A program made the translations under genes and the position numbers. Shown piece by piece: positions 1 through 7,366 of a stretch of 34,580 bases of DNA (positions within the stretch are counted from its first letter, which is position 1; every line of letters starts with the position of its first letter). The notes beneath the pieces are model-generated. The model was given only the letters and a program-made list of their open reading frames with translations. It was not told where the DNA came from and did no database searches. The DNA lies in contig JAFAXX010000170.1 in assembly GCA_019240655.1 (NCBI GenBank), positions 1 to 34,580 on the forward strand. Direction: 5' to 3'. The stretch comes from Solirubrobacterales bacterium. Its GTDB lineage: Bacteria > Actinomycetota > Thermoleophilia > Solirubrobacterales > Solirubrobacteraceae.

Positions 1-297
1 GGGCATTCGGTCAAGCACTCCTACGTCGGCGTCGAGCTGAACCCGAGCTCGACCTCGGGCGGCGCTCAGATCACCACGGTCCAGCCCAGCTCACCGGCCG
101 AGAACGCGGGCCTGCAATCCGGCGACGTGGTCACCGCGATCAACGGCAAGGCGGTCGCCTCCACCGAGCAGTTCATCGAGACGGTCGACAACTATCCCCC
201 CGGCCAGACGATCACCCTGCAGGTCAAGCGCGGCGGCGCAACCAAGTCGGTCCAGGTCCAGCTCGGGACCCGTCCCCAGAGCGCCCAGAACGGGTGA
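1..297 (+). CDS. HtrA/DegP-like protease, C-terminal PDZ domain (partial)
   Basis: The window opens inside this gene; only the last 98 codons are present, read in frame from base 1 to a TGA at 295-297. The translated end is a single PDZ domain: a YVGVEL strand, then PAENAGLQSGDVVTAINGKA, the usual groove and GD-V turn of HtrA-type PDZ domains, and a final strand with QVKRGG. In actinobacterial HtrA/PepD proteins a trypsin-like domain lies upstream and the protein is anchored at or exported across the membrane to handle misfolded proteins. The protease domain is outside the window, so catalytic competence cannot be judged; a PDZ protein of another kind is possible but less likely. The gene converges on the small membrane protein gene, with a tandem repeat array between them. 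Confidence 0.8.
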   Translation, partial: GHSVKHSYVGVELNPSSTSGGAQITTVQPSSPAENAGLQSGDVVTAINGKAVASTEQFIETVDNYPPGQTITLQVKRGGATKSVQVQLGTRPQSAQNG

Positions 298-300
298 GCC

Positions 301-535
301 GCCGGCTCACTCGGTGCTGATCACGACGATCCCGAGCACGACGATCCGCCGGCTCACTCGGTGCTGATCACGACGATCCCGAGCACGACGATCCGCCGGC
401 GCACTCGGTGCTGATCACGACGATCCCGAGCACGACGATCCGCCGGCTCACTCGGTGTTGATGAGGACGATCCCGAGGACGACGATCCGCCGGCTCACTT
501 GGTGCTCATCACGACGATCCCGAGCACGACGATCC
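301..535. repeat. Five-unit 47-bp tandem repeat spanning a stop codon
   Basis: Five consecutive 47-base units start at 301, 348, 395, 442 and 489. Units 1-3 are nearly identical; unit 4 has several substitutions and unit 5 a few. Unit 5 overlaps the 3' end of the minus-strand gene ending at 495. Read on the minus strand, each unit carries the codons for the gene's last residues (GIVVLGIVV, then a short STE/STK tail) followed by its TGA stop. The array therefore looks like repeated copying of the gene's tail, stop included, into the gap between two convergent genes. The period is not a multiple of three, so it cannot extend the protein. No hairpin with a T-tract is seen in a unit. Confidence 0.9.
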
Positions 536-734
536 CCAGCACCACCACCGCGCTGAGAACGAACACGACCACCCACGCGGCGCCGGCGGCGGTCCGGCGG
601 TCACGGAGCGCGTCGGCGACCGAGGCCGCACTCGAAACGCCGACGGCGAACAGCACCGAGATTCCGACGCCTGCCAGCAGGGAGTAGACGACGACCTTCG
701 CGAGGGTCGCGGTGTCGATGATCGCGGCGGTCAC
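495..734 (-). CDS. Small membrane protein downstream of PiT transporter
   Basis: A 79-residue protein starting at a GTG whose bases overlap the TGA stop of the PiT transporter (GTGA, 4-base overlap), which argues for translational coupling and fixes the start. It has two hydrophobic segments, roughly residues 10-36 and 49-74, joined by a short polar loop (DALRDRRTAAG), so it is probably a two-helix inner-membrane protein with both ends on the same side. The family is not recognised. Being coupled to a phosphate transporter suggests an accessory role in that complex, but this is inferred from position only. A longer reading of the same frame back to 1457 is a shadow of the transporter gene. 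The last codons lie in the terminal unit of the 47-bp repeat. Confidence 0.7.
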   Translation of the reverse strand: MTAAIIDTATLAKVVVYSLLAGVGISVLFAVGVSSAASVADALRDRRTAAGAAWVVVFVLSAVVVLGIVVLGIVVMSTK

Positions 735-1834
735 GACGCCTGCGCCGCCCGCGCGAATCGGGTCCGGCGGACCAGGATCAGACTCGCCAGCAGCGCCAGC
801 GCCACCAGCCAGATCAGCATCGGGCCGAGCACGCCGGCGCCCAGCGCCTGCTGGAGAAAGTAGACGGCCGCCCCGAACAGGCCGGCGGCCGGGAGGGTCA
901 GGACCCAGGCGACCGCGATGTTCCCCGCCACGCCCCAGCGGACGGCGGACAGTCGCTTGGCCGCGCCGGCGCCCATCACCGCGCCCGATATCACATGGGT
1001 CGAGGACAGGGGATAGCCGAAATGCGACGAGGCGAGGATGACGGACGCCCCGGCGCTCTGGGCGGCGAAGGCCTGGGCGGGGTCCATCCGGATGATCCGG
1101 GTGCCGACCGTTCGGATGATCCGCCAGCCGCCCGCGTAGGTGCCGAGGGCGATCGCCGAGGCGGCGCACAGCACGACCCACGTCGGCACGTAGACGTGAT
1201 CGGCGCTGATCGTGCCATGGGCCACCAGCGCCAGCGTGATCACCCCCATCGTCTTCTGGGCGTCGTTGGTGCCATGTGCGAGCGCCAGCATCCCGCTCGT
1301 CAGCACCTGCCCGAGGCGAAAGCCACGGTTGACGAGGCCGGGGCGCCGGCGGCCGAGCATGGCATAGACGGCCACGATCGAGACGCCCGCGACGACGAAG
1401 GCGAGCACGGGTGCGATCAGCGCCGGGACGACGACCTTGCCGATCAGCCCGTCCCAATTCACTCCCGAGCCGCCGACCGCGGCCAGCAGCGCGCCGATCA
1501 CGCCGCCGATCAGCGCGTGCGAAGAGCTCGAGGGCAGCCCGAAGTACCAGGTGATGAGGTTCCAGATAATCGCTCCGATCAGCCCCGAGAAGGCGACCGC
1601 CTCGGTGATCTTGGCCGGATCGATGATCCCGGTGGCGACGGTGGCCGCGACCTTCAGCGAGACGAACGCGCCGGCGAAGTTGAGTACCGCGGCGAGCGCG
1701 ATCGCGGTCCGGGGCGATAGCGCGCGGGTGGAGATCGCCGAGGCGATCACGTTCGCGGTGTCGTGAAAGCCGTTGGTGAAGTCGAACGCCAGCGCGGTGA
1801 CCACCACGAGGACGACGAGGATCGTGCTCTGCAT
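731..1834 (-). CDS. pit: PiT-family inorganic phosphate transporter
   Basis: A 367-residue polytopic membrane protein of the PiT (PHO4) family, which imports phosphate or metal-phosphate with a cation. Both family signature repeats are visible: GFHDTANVIA near the N terminus and HGTNDAQKTMGV in the second half, along with PSSSSHALIGG and the mirrored PLSSTHVISG motif. Length is normal for short bacterial PiT proteins. It starts at an ATG 31 bases after the PPK1 stop and is coupled at its end to a small membrane protein, so SixA, PPK1, PiT and the small protein form one likely operon. The DUF47/PhoU-like partner that often accompanies PiT is not in the window. The neighbourhood suggests that imported phosphate feeds polyphosphate synthesis. 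Confidence 0.93.
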   Translation of the reverse strand: MQSTILVVLVVVTALAFDFTNGFHDTANVIASAISTRALSPRTAIALAAVLNFAGAFVSLKVAATVATGIIDPAKITEAVAFSGLIGAIIWNLITWYFGLPSSSSHALIGGVIGALLAAVGGSGVNWDGLIGKVVVPALIAPVLAFVVAGVSIVAVYAMLGRRRPGLVNRGFRLGQVLTSGMLALAHGTNDAQKTMGVITLALVAHGTISADHVYVPTWVVLCAASAIALGTYAGGWRIIRTVGTRIIRMDPAQAFAAQSAGASVILASSHFGYPLSSTHVISGAVMGAGAAKRLSAVRWGVAGNIAVAWVLTLPAAGLFGAAVYFLQQALGAGVLGPMLIWLVALALLASLILVRRTRFARAAQAS

Positions 1835-1865
1835 CAGGCCGGCGCCGCCTTCGGAGGCGCCGGGC

Positions 1866-3989
1866 TCAGCTCGCCACCATCGACGCCTGGTCGATGGCCC
1901 GCTCCATCAGCTCCCGGTGCACGGCGCGCGTGCCGCCCCGCCGGCGCGCCCAGTGGCGGTCGGAGCCGAGCGTCCAGGCAAAGCAATCGTCAGCCAGGCA
2001 GCGCTCGAGCGTGTCCTCGAGCTCGGCCCTCAGCTCCCGGTCCTCCACCGGCGCCAGGAGCTCCACCCGCGTGTCGAGGTTGCGCGGCATGAGGTCGGCG
2101 GAGCCGATGTAGTAGACGTGCTCGCCGCCGCGGTGGAACGCGTAGATGCGGGAATGCTCGAGGAAGCGCCCGACCACCGACACCACGTTGATCGTCTCGC
2201 TGACTCCCGGCAGGCCGGGAACCAGGCAGCAGATCCCGCGGACGTTGAGGTCGATCGGCACGCCCGCCTGCGAGGCGCGGTAAAGCGCTTCGATGCACTG
2301 TTCGTCGACGAGCGAATTCATCTTCATGACGATCCTGGCGTCGGTGCCGTCCTGGTAGGCGGCGGCGGTCCGCTCGATCTCCTCGATCAACGGACGGCGC
2401 ATCCACGCCGGGGCGACGAGCACTTTGCGCTCGTGGTTGGGGTGGCCGTAACCGGTCAGCGAGTTGAACAGGTTGGCCACCTCCTGCCCGATCTCGCGGT
2501 CGGTGGTGAACAAGCCGAAGTCCTCGTAGAGCCGGGCGTTCTTGGCGTGGAAGTTGCCGGTCCCGACCATCACGTAGTGGCGTACGCCCTCGCGTTCGCG
2601 GCGGACGACGAGGATCGCCTTGGCATGGGTCTTCAGACCGGGGATGCCGTGCACCACGTGTGCGCCGACTTCCTCGAGCGCACGTGACCAGTGGATGTTC
2701 TGGCGCTCGTCGAAGCGGGCCTTGAGCTCGACCATGCACACGGCCTGCTTGCCCTTCTCAGCTGCTTCGATCAGCGAGGGCACCAGCGCCGAGTCGTCGG
2801 AGGTCCGGTACACGGTCATCTTGATCGCGAGGACGTTTGGGTCCTCGACCGCCTGCTTGACGAACCGCTCGACGCTGGTCGCGAACGAGTGGTAGGGGTA
2901 GTGAACGAGCACGTTGCCGGCGCGCATTGCGGCGAACACGTCGGGCTGCTCGCCGCGGTCGCCGGGGCCGGGGCCGAACGCCGGGTGAGTGAGGGGTGTC
3001 CACGGCGATTGCCGCAGCTCGGGATGGCCCTCGACGCCCGCGATCTGCCAGAGATCGCCGAGGTCGAGCATGCCCTCGACGTCGTAGACCTGGATCTCGT
3101 CGACGCCGAGCCAGTCGATCAAGCTGTTCCGCAGCGCCGGGTCCATGCTGGCGCCGACCTCGAGCCGGACCACCTCGCCGAAGCGCCGTCGGCGCAGCTC
3201 GTCCTCGACCGCCCGCAGCAGATCGTCGGCCTCGTCGGAGACCTCGAAATCCGCGTCGCGGGTGACCCGGAAGAAGTCGTAGCTGACGATCTCCATGCCG
3301 GGAAACAGCGTGTCCAGGTGCCGGGAGATGATCTCCTCGAGCGGGATGAAGGTGTCCTTGGCGATCTCGACGAAGCGCGGCAGCACCTCCTTGGGCACCT
3401 TCACGCGCGCGAACGCGTCGTGGTCGGCCTCGGGGTCGTGCAGGCGCACGATCAGGCTGAGGGAGAGGTTCGAGATGTACGGGAACGGCCGTCCGGGACC
3501 GATGGCCAGGGGTGTCAGCACGGGAAAGATCTGCTCACGGAAATGGCGCTCGATCTCGCCGGCGGGCGCGTCGGACTCGTTGCAGGTGATGATGCGGATG
3601 CCCTCGCGCGCGAGCGCGGGCCGCACGACCTCGGCGAACTGGCGGGCGTGACGACGATCGAGCTGGCGCACGCGCGCGGCGATGCCCTCGAGCGTCGCCG
3701 TGGGCGAGAGCCCGTCCGGCCCGCGGGCGTCGATCCGGGCCTCCACCTGGTCGTGCACCCCGGCCACGCGGACCATGAAGAACTCGTCGAGGTTGGTCAC
3801 GAAGATGGCCAGGAACTTCACCCGCTCGATCAGCGGCAGCGACTCGTCCTCGGCGAGCTGAAGGACGCGATCGTTGAAATCGAGCCACGAGAGCTCGCGG
3901 TTGACGTACAGAGACGGATCGGCGACGTCGAGCGTTGCGGTGCTCTCATCGCCGCGAAGCGCGTCAGTCTGCAGCGATGAGTCGCTCAT
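1866..3989 (-). CDS. ppk1: Polyphosphate kinase PPK1
   Basis: A 707-residue PPK1, which reversibly polymerises the gamma-phosphate of ATP into polyphosphate through a phosphohistidine. The N-terminal domain opens with YVNRELSWLDFNDRVL and NLDEFFMVRVAG, as expected. The catalytic phospholipase-D-like domains contain GLKTHAK, whose His is residue 455 (the position of the autophosphorylated His in E. coli PPK), and FHRGGEHVYYIGSADLMPRN with His619, the second conserved active-site His. Full length, no lesions. The ATG overlaps the SixA-like gene's TGA by 4 bases and the PiT gene follows after 31 bases. PPK2 does not fit the motifs. Confidence 0.96.
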   Translation of the reverse strand: MSDSSLQTDALRGDESTATLDVADPSLYVNRELSWLDFNDRVLQLAEDESLPLIERVKFLAIFVTNLDEFFMVRVAGVHDQVEARIDARGPDGLSPTATLEGIAARVRQLDRRHARQFAEVVRPALAREGIRIITCNESDAPAGEIERHFREQIFPVLTPLAIGPGRPFPYISNLSLSLIVRLHDPEADHDAFARVKVPKEVLPRFVEIAKDTFIPLEEIISRHLDTLFPGMEIVSYDFFRVTRDADFEVSDEADDLLRAVEDELRRRRFGEVVRLEVGASMDPALRNSLIDWLGVDEIQVYDVEGMLDLGDLWQIAGVEGHPELRQSPWTPLTHPAFGPGPGDRGEQPDVFAAMRAGNVLVHYPYHSFATSVERFVKQAVEDPNVLAIKMTVYRTSDDSALVPSLIEAAEKGKQAVCMVELKARFDERQNIHWSRALEEVGAHVVHGIPGLKTHAKAILVVRREREGVRHYVMVGTGNFHAKNARLYEDFGLFTTDREIGQEVANLFNSLTGYGHPNHERKVLVAPAWMRRPLIEEIERTAAAYQDGTDARIVMKMNSLVDEQCIEALYRASQAGVPIDLNVRGICCLVPGLPGVSETINVVSVVGRFLEHSRIYAFHRGGEHVYYIGSADLMPRNLDTRVELLAPVEDRELRAELEDTLERCLADDCFAWTLGSDRHWARRRGGTRAVHRELMERAIDQASMVAS

Positions 3990-4474
3990 GCCGGCTCTTC
4001 CGCCGCGGTTTCATCGCCGCCGAATGCGGGCGCGCCCGCTTGCTCAGCGCCGGCGATCGCCTCCAGCTCGTGAGGTCGCATCAACACCAGCAGCTCTCCC
4101 TTCTGGACCGCGGCCAGTCCGCCCTTGCGCATCCGCGCCTGAGCCCCGGTCAGGTCGTGCAGCGTCATCGAGAACGACGGATCGTGGCCGACGAGCAGGA
4201 CGTCATCGAGGCCGGCGGTCACGTCGCGTACGTCGAACGGCTCGCCGGCCAGCGCGGGGCTGGCCGTGACCGGCACCCCGAGCGGCCGGCAGGCGAGCTC
4301 TGCGGTCTGCATCGCGCGCCGCTTCGGGCTGCTGAAGCAGGCGTCGAGATGGACCGACAGCCGCCAGAGGGTCAGGCCGGCCGCCTCGGCGTGGCGCATC
4401 CCCCGGTCGGTGAGCGGGCGTTCGTCATCGCGGTTGCCGTCGCGGGCCTCGGCGTGGCGAAGCAGCCAGAGCAT
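3986..4474 (-). CDS. sixA: SixA-like histidine phosphatase
   Basis: A 162-residue histidine phosphatase (phosphoglycerate-mutase fold) of the short SixA type. The N terminus carries the RHAEA catalytic motif (LLRHAEARDG) with the nucleophilic His, followed by LTDRGMRHAE; a second conserved piece, LLVGHDPSFS, supplies the later catalytic His. SixA in E. coli dephosphorylates phosphohistidine proteins. Here the gene is the first of the operon and is translationally coupled (ATGA) to ppk1, a placement often seen in Actinobacteria, so a link to polyphosphate or phosphorylated-inositol metabolism is possible. The substrate cannot be read from the sequence. No strong ribosome binding site is visible upstream of the chosen ATG. 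Confidence 0.85.
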   Translation of the reverse strand: MLWLLRHAEARDGNRDDERPLTDRGMRHAEAAGLTLWRLSVHLDACFSSPKRRAMQTAELACRPLGVPVTASPALAGEPFDVRDVTAGLDDVLLVGHDPSFSMTLHDLTGAQARMRKGGLAAVQKGELLVLMRPHELEAIAGAEQAGAPAFGGDETAAEEPA

Positions 4475-4509
4475 GCTGCAACTGTACGCTGCCTCGGCCG
4501 CCGGGTACC

Positions 4510-4640
4510 GGCTGACGGAGCCTCACCGGGCGGACGGAGCCCACCAGGCTGACGGAGCCCACCAGGCTGACGCCCACCAGGCGGACGGACCCCCGCCGGC
4601 CGACCGAGCCCGGCCGGCTGACCGAGCGTCACCGCCGGGC
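4510..4640. repeat. Degenerate ~18-bp tandem repeats after dehydratase stop
   Basis: The 154-base gap between the SixA-like gene start and the dehydratase stop is mostly a run of about seven degenerate units of 18-19 bases. The clearest pair, on the minus strand, reads CGTCAGCCTGGTGGGCTC twice in a row. Another unit contains CCGCCCGGTGAGGCTC, matching the gene's own end CCGCCCGGCGGTGACGCTC around its TGA, so the array again seems seeded from the stop-codon region. No coding sequence or clear promoter is seen in the gap. Confidence 0.7.
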
Positions 4641-5600
4641 GGGCCCACCGCCGAGCAGCTCCGCGAACCGGAGCGGGTCGAGGTTGCCGCCGGAGAGAAT
4701 CACCCCGGCGCGGTCCCGCCCGCCCAGTTCGACGCGTCCGGAGAGCAGCGCCGCCAGCCCGGCCGCGCCTCCGGGCTCGAGCACCAGCTTCAGCCGCTCG
4801 AAGCCGAAGCGCATGGCGTCGACGAGCTCGGCATCGGACACCGTGACGATCGCATCGACTCGCGCCTGGGCGATCGGGAAGGTCAGCTCCCCGGGCGTCG
4901 GCACCTGCAGCGCATCGGCGATCGTCCGCGGCACGTCGATCCGGATCCGCCGGCCGGCGGTCAGCGAGCGGCGATAATCGTCGGCCGCCGCGGGCTCGAC
5001 TCCCACAACTCGCGCCCCGGGACACAGCGCCTTGACCGCGGTGGCGCAACCGGCGATCAGCCCACCGCCGCCGACCGGGACGACCAGCACGTCGAGCCCG
5101 CCGGCGTCCTCGATCAGCTCGAGCGCGGCGGTGCCCTGGCCGGCGATGACGAGCGGATCGTCGAACGGTGCCACGAGCGTGGCGCTCCGCTCGACGACGA
5201 TCCGGCGCGCGATCGCCTCCCGATCCTCGCTGTAGCGGTCGTAGGTGACGACCTCCGCGCCGTAGGCGCGCGTGGCGGCCAGCTTCACCGCCGGCGCGTC
5301 GGCGGGCATCACGATCGTCGCCGCCGAGCCGAGCAGCGAGGCGGCGAGGGCGACCGCCTGGGCGTGGTTGCCCGAGGAGAACGCCAGCACGCCGCGCCGC
5401 CGATCCTCAGGCGAGATCGAGGCGATCCGGTTGTACGCGCCGCGAAACTTGAACGAGCCGGTTCGCTGCAGCAGCTCGGCCTTCAGCACCACCGCGGAGC
5501 CGGCCCGGGCGGAGAGCGTCCGGGAGGTGATCGCCGGGGTGCGGTGCGCGACGCCGGCGAGCCTCCTCGCCGCCGCCCGGACGTCCTCGAGCTCCACCAT
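4629..5600 (-). CDS. PLP-dependent threonine/serine dehydratase
   Basis: A 323-residue fold-type II PLP enzyme of the threonine ammonia-lyase/serine dehydratase/serine racemase group. The PLP lysine sits in GSFKFRGAYNR, the phosphate-contact loop is SSGNHAQAVA, and the glycine-rich phosphate-binding loop is PVGGGGLIAG. The C-terminal ACT regulatory domain of biosynthetic IlvA is absent, so this resembles the catabolic, unregulated short form that deaminates threonine or serine to a 2-oxo acid and ammonia. Racemase activity cannot be excluded. The ATG start lies 6 bases after the stop of the Ppx/GppA gene, indicating co-transcription, although no metabolic tie to that neighbour is obvious. Confidence 0.88.
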   Translation of the reverse strand: MVELEDVRAAARRLAGVAHRTPAITSRTLSARAGSAVVLKAELLQRTGSFKFRGAYNRIASISPEDRRRGVLAFSSGNHAQAVALAASLLGSAATIVMPADAPAVKLAATRAYGAEVVTYDRYSEDREAIARRIVVERSATLVAPFDDPLVIAGQGTAALELIEDAGGLDVLVVPVGGGGLIAGCATAVKALCPGARVVGVEPAAADDYRRSLTAGRRIRIDVPRTIADALQVPTPGELTFPIAQARVDAIVTVSDAELVDAMRFGFERLKLVLEPGGAAGLAALLSGRVELGGRDRAGVILSGGNLDPLRFAELLGGGPARR

Positions 5601-5606
5601 CGCCGC

Positions 5607-7172
5607 TCAGCCGATCGACAGCCGGCGGCCGAACACCCGCTCGAACGCCTCCTCGTCGCCGTAGCGCTCGACGCTCCAGCGGGGGACGGTGAGATCGCCG
5701 GCGGCCTCGAGATACAGCACCGCGCCGTGGCCGTTCGGCCGCAGCCGGGCCTCGCTGACCGACTGGTCACGCCCGCGCTCGAGGTGCTCGGCCATGCGTA
5801 AGATCACCGCACAGCGCTCGAGCAGCTCCTCGTCGCCCTCATCGGCGAGCGAGGCGAGCTCTCCTGGCTTGGGCGCGCCCTTGCGGTGATAGCGGCTGAT
5901 CTGGGCGATCAGCGCCCGCTCACGGGGATCGAAGCCCGGCAGCTCGGCGCTGACGATCAGGTACTGGGAATGCTTGTGGTGATCGTCGTAGGCGATCGTC
6001 ATGCCGACGTCGTGGAGCATGCCGGCGGCCCAGAGCAGGTCGCGCTCGCCGGGCTTGGGCACGAACAGGCCGCCGGCGACGAGCGAGTCGAACATCTGCA
6101 GCGACAGGCGGGCCACATGCTCGGCATGGGTCATGTCCGCCTGATACTGGATGGCCAGGTTGCAGACCGCCGCGTGGCGGACGTCGTCGAAGCGCGGCTC
6201 GCTTCCGGCGAGCATCTCGCGGGCCAGGAAGATGCCGTCGCGCAGACCCGCCTCGGTGACCTCGATGCCCGCGAAGGCGCCGAGCTCGAGCACCGTCTCG
6301 ATCACCAGCGCGGCGGCCAGGATGATGTCGCCGCGCCCCGGCTTGATGCCGGGAACGCTGCCGCGCTCGGCTACCGGCAAGCGCGCCAGTGCGCGCACGA
6401 GCGCGCCGATCTCCTTGGCGGTGATGACGAAGCCCTGCACCCCGATGTCGAGCTGGCCGGCCCGGCGCTGAGCCGCGGCCGCGAGGTTGCGGACCGCGCC
6501 GCCGATGCCGACCAGGCGATCCCCGGCCTCGGGCAACCAGCCGGTGGCGGCCAGCGTCTCCCGAACGTGGGCGCGAACGCGCTGGAGGTCCTTTTTCTTG
6601 GCCGGACCCGAGCCACACAGGAACCGCTCGGTGAGCCGCACCGCGCCGAGTTCATACGACTCCAGCTCGGCGGCCTCGCGGTCGCGCACGCGGATCAGCT
6701 GCAGGCTGCCGCCGCCCAGCTCCAGCACCGCGCCGTCGGTCAACGTCGAGGTGTTGATCGCCGCCACGTACCCGAAGCGCGCCTCGTCCTCGCCGGAGAG
6801 GACCTCGATCCGCATCGACGTCGCTGCCTCGGCGCGGGCGACGAACTCCGTCTGATTGGCGGCGTCCCGGATCGCGCTCGTGGCCACGACGTGAATGTCG
6901 CGCGGGCGAAGCGCGCCCGCGGCGCAGAAGCGCTCGAACACCGCCAGGGTCTCGAGCCCGCGCTGCATCGCCGGCTCGCTCAGCCGGCCCGAGGCGCCGA
7001 GGCCCTCGCCGATCCGGACCGTCTCGTAGAGCTCGTCGGTGCGCTTCCACCACACCCCCGGAACGAACGTGAAGACGACCAGGCGCCACGAGTTGGAGCC
7101 GAGGTCGATCACCGCCACCTGGCGGTTCGGCTCACCCGTGTGGCCGGCCGCACGCGTGGATCGCCAGCTCAT
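5607..7172 (-). CDS. Ppx/GppA exopolyphosphatase with C-terminal HD domain
   Basis: A 521-residue protein with two parts. Residues about 18-310 are the ASKHA-fold Ppx/GppA phosphatase domain: phosphate-1 loop VIDLGSNSWRLVVF, then ELGGGSLQLI as phosphate-2 loop. Residues about 325-500 form an HD-type helical domain with HDVGMTIAYDDHHKHS, as in long Ppx proteins. The family hydrolyses terminal phosphates of polyphosphate and/or the pentaphosphate of (p)ppGpp; which applies here is not decidable. The ATG at 7172 is the only good start before the first motif, though no strong Shine-Dalgarno sequence is seen. The start region itself is duplicated once upstream. Functionally it opposes PPK1 encoded 1.6 kb downstream. 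Confidence 0.92.
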   Translation of the reverse strand: MSWRSTRAAGHTGEPNRQVAVIDLGSNSWRLVVFTFVPGVWWKRTDELYETVRIGEGLGASGRLSEPAMQRGLETLAVFERFCAAGALRPRDIHVVATSAIRDAANQTEFVARAEAATSMRIEVLSGEDEARFGYVAAINTSTLTDGAVLELGGGSLQLIRVRDREAAELESYELGAVRLTERFLCGSGPAKKKDLQRVRAHVRETLAATGWLPEAGDRLVGIGGAVRNLAAAAQRRAGQLDIGVQGFVITAKEIGALVRALARLPVAERGSVPGIKPGRGDIILAAALVIETVLELGAFAGIEVTEAGLRDGIFLAREMLAGSEPRFDDVRHAAVCNLAIQYQADMTHAEHVARLSLQMFDSLVAGGLFVPKPGERDLLWAAGMLHDVGMTIAYDDHHKHSQYLIVSAELPGFDPRERALIAQISRYHRKGAPKPGELASLADEGDEELLERCAVILRMAEHLERGRDQSVSEARLRPNGHGAVLYLEAAGDLTVPRWSVERYGDEEAFERVFGRRLSIG

Positions 7173-7366
7173 GCCCGGATCATCCGCGGCGCGGCGGACG
7201 GCGACGCCAGCTCATGCCCGGATCATCGGCGGCGCGGCGGACGGCTCGCCGGGCGGGCGGACTCCCGCTCTGGCCGCCCGCCGCCGCCCCGCGGGGGCGG
7301 GCTCCCACTCTGGCCGCCCGCCGGTCACGGCATGTCCGTGGCCGCCCGCCGGTCACGGCATGACCG
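7162..7366. repeat. Intergenic duplications of a start and of a stop region
   Basis: The 180-base gap between the DUF294-type gene (stop at 7353) and the Ppx/GppA gene (start at 7172) is built of short repeats. On the right, a 28-base unit at 7339-7366 contains the DUF294 gene's last codons and TGA and is copied almost exactly at 7311-7338, with decayed pieces (TGGCCGCCCGCCG) near 7271. On the left, a 43-base unit at 7162-7204 contains the Ppx/GppA ATG and its first codons, and is repeated at 7205-7244. So one gap holds a copy of a translation start and a copy of a translation stop. No independent gene is seen. Confidence 0.85.

Noticed and set aside
301-535. CRISPR array
   Set aside because: The repeats are head-to-tail without unique spacers, the unit is the 3' end of a gene, and no cas genes are present.
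1786-1834. Later start for the PiT transporter
   Set aside because: The first residues from ATG 1834 already form the first helix and lead into the GFHDTAN signature at the normal distance, so trimming would remove part of the fold.
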